From Ruminococcus sp. (GTDB lineage: Bacteria; Bacillota; Clostridia; Oscillospirales; Ruminococcaceae), in the NCBI GenBank assembly GCA_017516465.1, contig JAFXCR010000032.1, positions 1-63,184 on the forward strand: 63,184 bases of DNA, written 5' to 3'. Within the stretch, counting starts at the first letter, position 1; each line of letters begins with the position of its first letter. Of this stretch, positions 62,806-63,184 are shown piece after piece. The translations under genes and the position numbers were made by a program. The notes below the pieces were generated by a model, which was not told the DNA's origin, searched no databases, and was given only the letters and a program-made list of their open reading frames with translations.

Positions 62806-62829
62806 AGAGCCTCTCGGTTGAGAAGCTCT
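62806..62829 (-). terminator. terminator of the rightmost dockerin gene
   Basis: On the minus strand AGAGCTTCTC and GAGAGGCTCT form a 10-base stem with an AACC loop (one G-T pair), followed by TTTTTT. Confidence 0.88.
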
Positions 62830-62840
62830 ATGTATCGTAT

Positions 62841-63184
62841 TCAGTTGCTTTTCAGAAGCTCACGCTTCATAAGGCACAAGTCAAAAACATCCAGTCTGTC
62901 ATCATTACAGAGATTTCCAGCCTTCCAGTTGGCAAGTGTTACATCCGGAACACAAAGAAGCCATTTCTGAAGTGCAACCACGTCAGCAATATTGAATGCA
63001 CCGTCAGCATTCACATCGCCAATGATCTCAGGTACTGCTTTTGTCATTTCGATGTTTCTGAACAGAACATCATAGCCGTGTGTATTATCTGAACCGATAC
63101 GAATATGTGTTACAGAATTATTGGACATATCCCAGTCAGACAAGTCAAACTCTGCTTCATAGACAGACCATTCACCGTTTACTG
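62841..63184 (-). CDS. CBM-dockerin protein, C-terminal part
   Basis: The frame is open to the right edge, so the N-terminus is outside the window. The visible 114 residues begin VNGEWSVYEAEFDLSDWDM and include HIRIGSDNTHGYDVLFRNIEM, the end of a carbohydrate-binding-like domain. A dockerin follows (GDVNADGAFNIADVVALQKWLL and NLCNDDRLDVFDLCLMKREL) that closely matches the one at 61550-62203. The upstream catalytic domain, if any, cannot be seen. Confidence 0.85.
   Translation of the reverse strand, partial: VNGEWSVYEAEFDLSDWDMSNNSVTHIRIGSDNTHGYDVLFRNIEMTKAVPEIIGDVNADGAFNIADVVALQKWLLCVPDVTLANWKAGNLCNDDRLDVFDLCLMKRELLKSN

Overview
The window looks like a chromosomal segment of a low-to-mid G+C, Gram-positive gut or rumen Oscillospiraceae bacterium, most likely a Ruminococcus of the cellulosome-forming type. 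The evidence is four proteins with dockerin modules (a pectate lyase, a transglutaminase-like protein, and two CBM-like proteins at the right end), strong Shine-Dalgarno sites, TTGACA-17-TATAAT promoters, and Firmicutes-style riboswitches and a T-box. The genus is inferred from gene content. No rRNA or other marker gene was available to settle it.

Left part (1-20.5 kb) is accessory DNA. It starts with the end of a class II glutamine amidotransferase-like gene and a tyrosine integrase. A convergent module follows: an excisionase-like HTH gene, a second tyrosine integrase, and a 1013-residue HerA/TraG-like ATPase whose Walker A motif ends in GKN instead of GKS/T. Next is a minus-strand operon of an ADP-ribosylglycohydrolase, a YqiA-esterase/metallo-beta-lactamase fusion and an AT-rich zinc-ribbon protein. 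Then come a small membrane protein, a DUF3795-nitroreductase fusion, a DUF4238 protein, an initiator tRNA-fMet, a galactokinase-like protein that has lost its catalytic motifs, a CtpE-like P-type ATPase, and a lone P4-type primase-helicase with a 37-codon companion.

Middle part (20.5-51.9 kb) is mostly core metabolism mixed with surface proteins. It holds a 1141-residue surface protein (internal sorting-like signal, TSP3 repeats, VWA, lipase) and an FMN-riboswitch riboflavin operon (ribD-ribE-ribBA-membrane protein-ribH-HAD phosphatase-metallopeptidase lipoprotein). These are followed by a MacB-like ABC fusion, PRPP synthetase with pyrophosphatase, a LacI-sensor diguanylate cyclase behind a structured leader, and the dockerin pectate lyase. 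The stretch then continues with VOC and transglutaminase-like genes, ispD-ispF, a Trp T-box driving an isolated trpB-trpA pair, a lipoprotein with an aminotransferase, the Thr-linker transglutaminase-dockerin protein, and a SAM-I riboswitch with metK.

Right part (51.9-63.2 kb) holds a PfkB kinase, a complete EAL phosphodiesterase, a GNAT acetyltransferase, and a TPP-riboswitch thiamine operon on the minus strand (thiC-thiS-thiF-thiG-thiH-thiE-thiD). It ends with a small CBM-dockerin protein with a damaged-looking signal peptide, a frameshifted relic, and a CBM-dockerin gene that runs off the window.

The most interesting unexplained items are the xis-int-ATPase module, the ADP-ribosylglycohydrolase/esterase-MBL/zinc-ribbon operon, the galactokinase-like pseudoenzyme, the structured leader of the LacI-GGDEF gene, the surface protein with an internal anchor, and the extra genes carried in the riboflavin operon.
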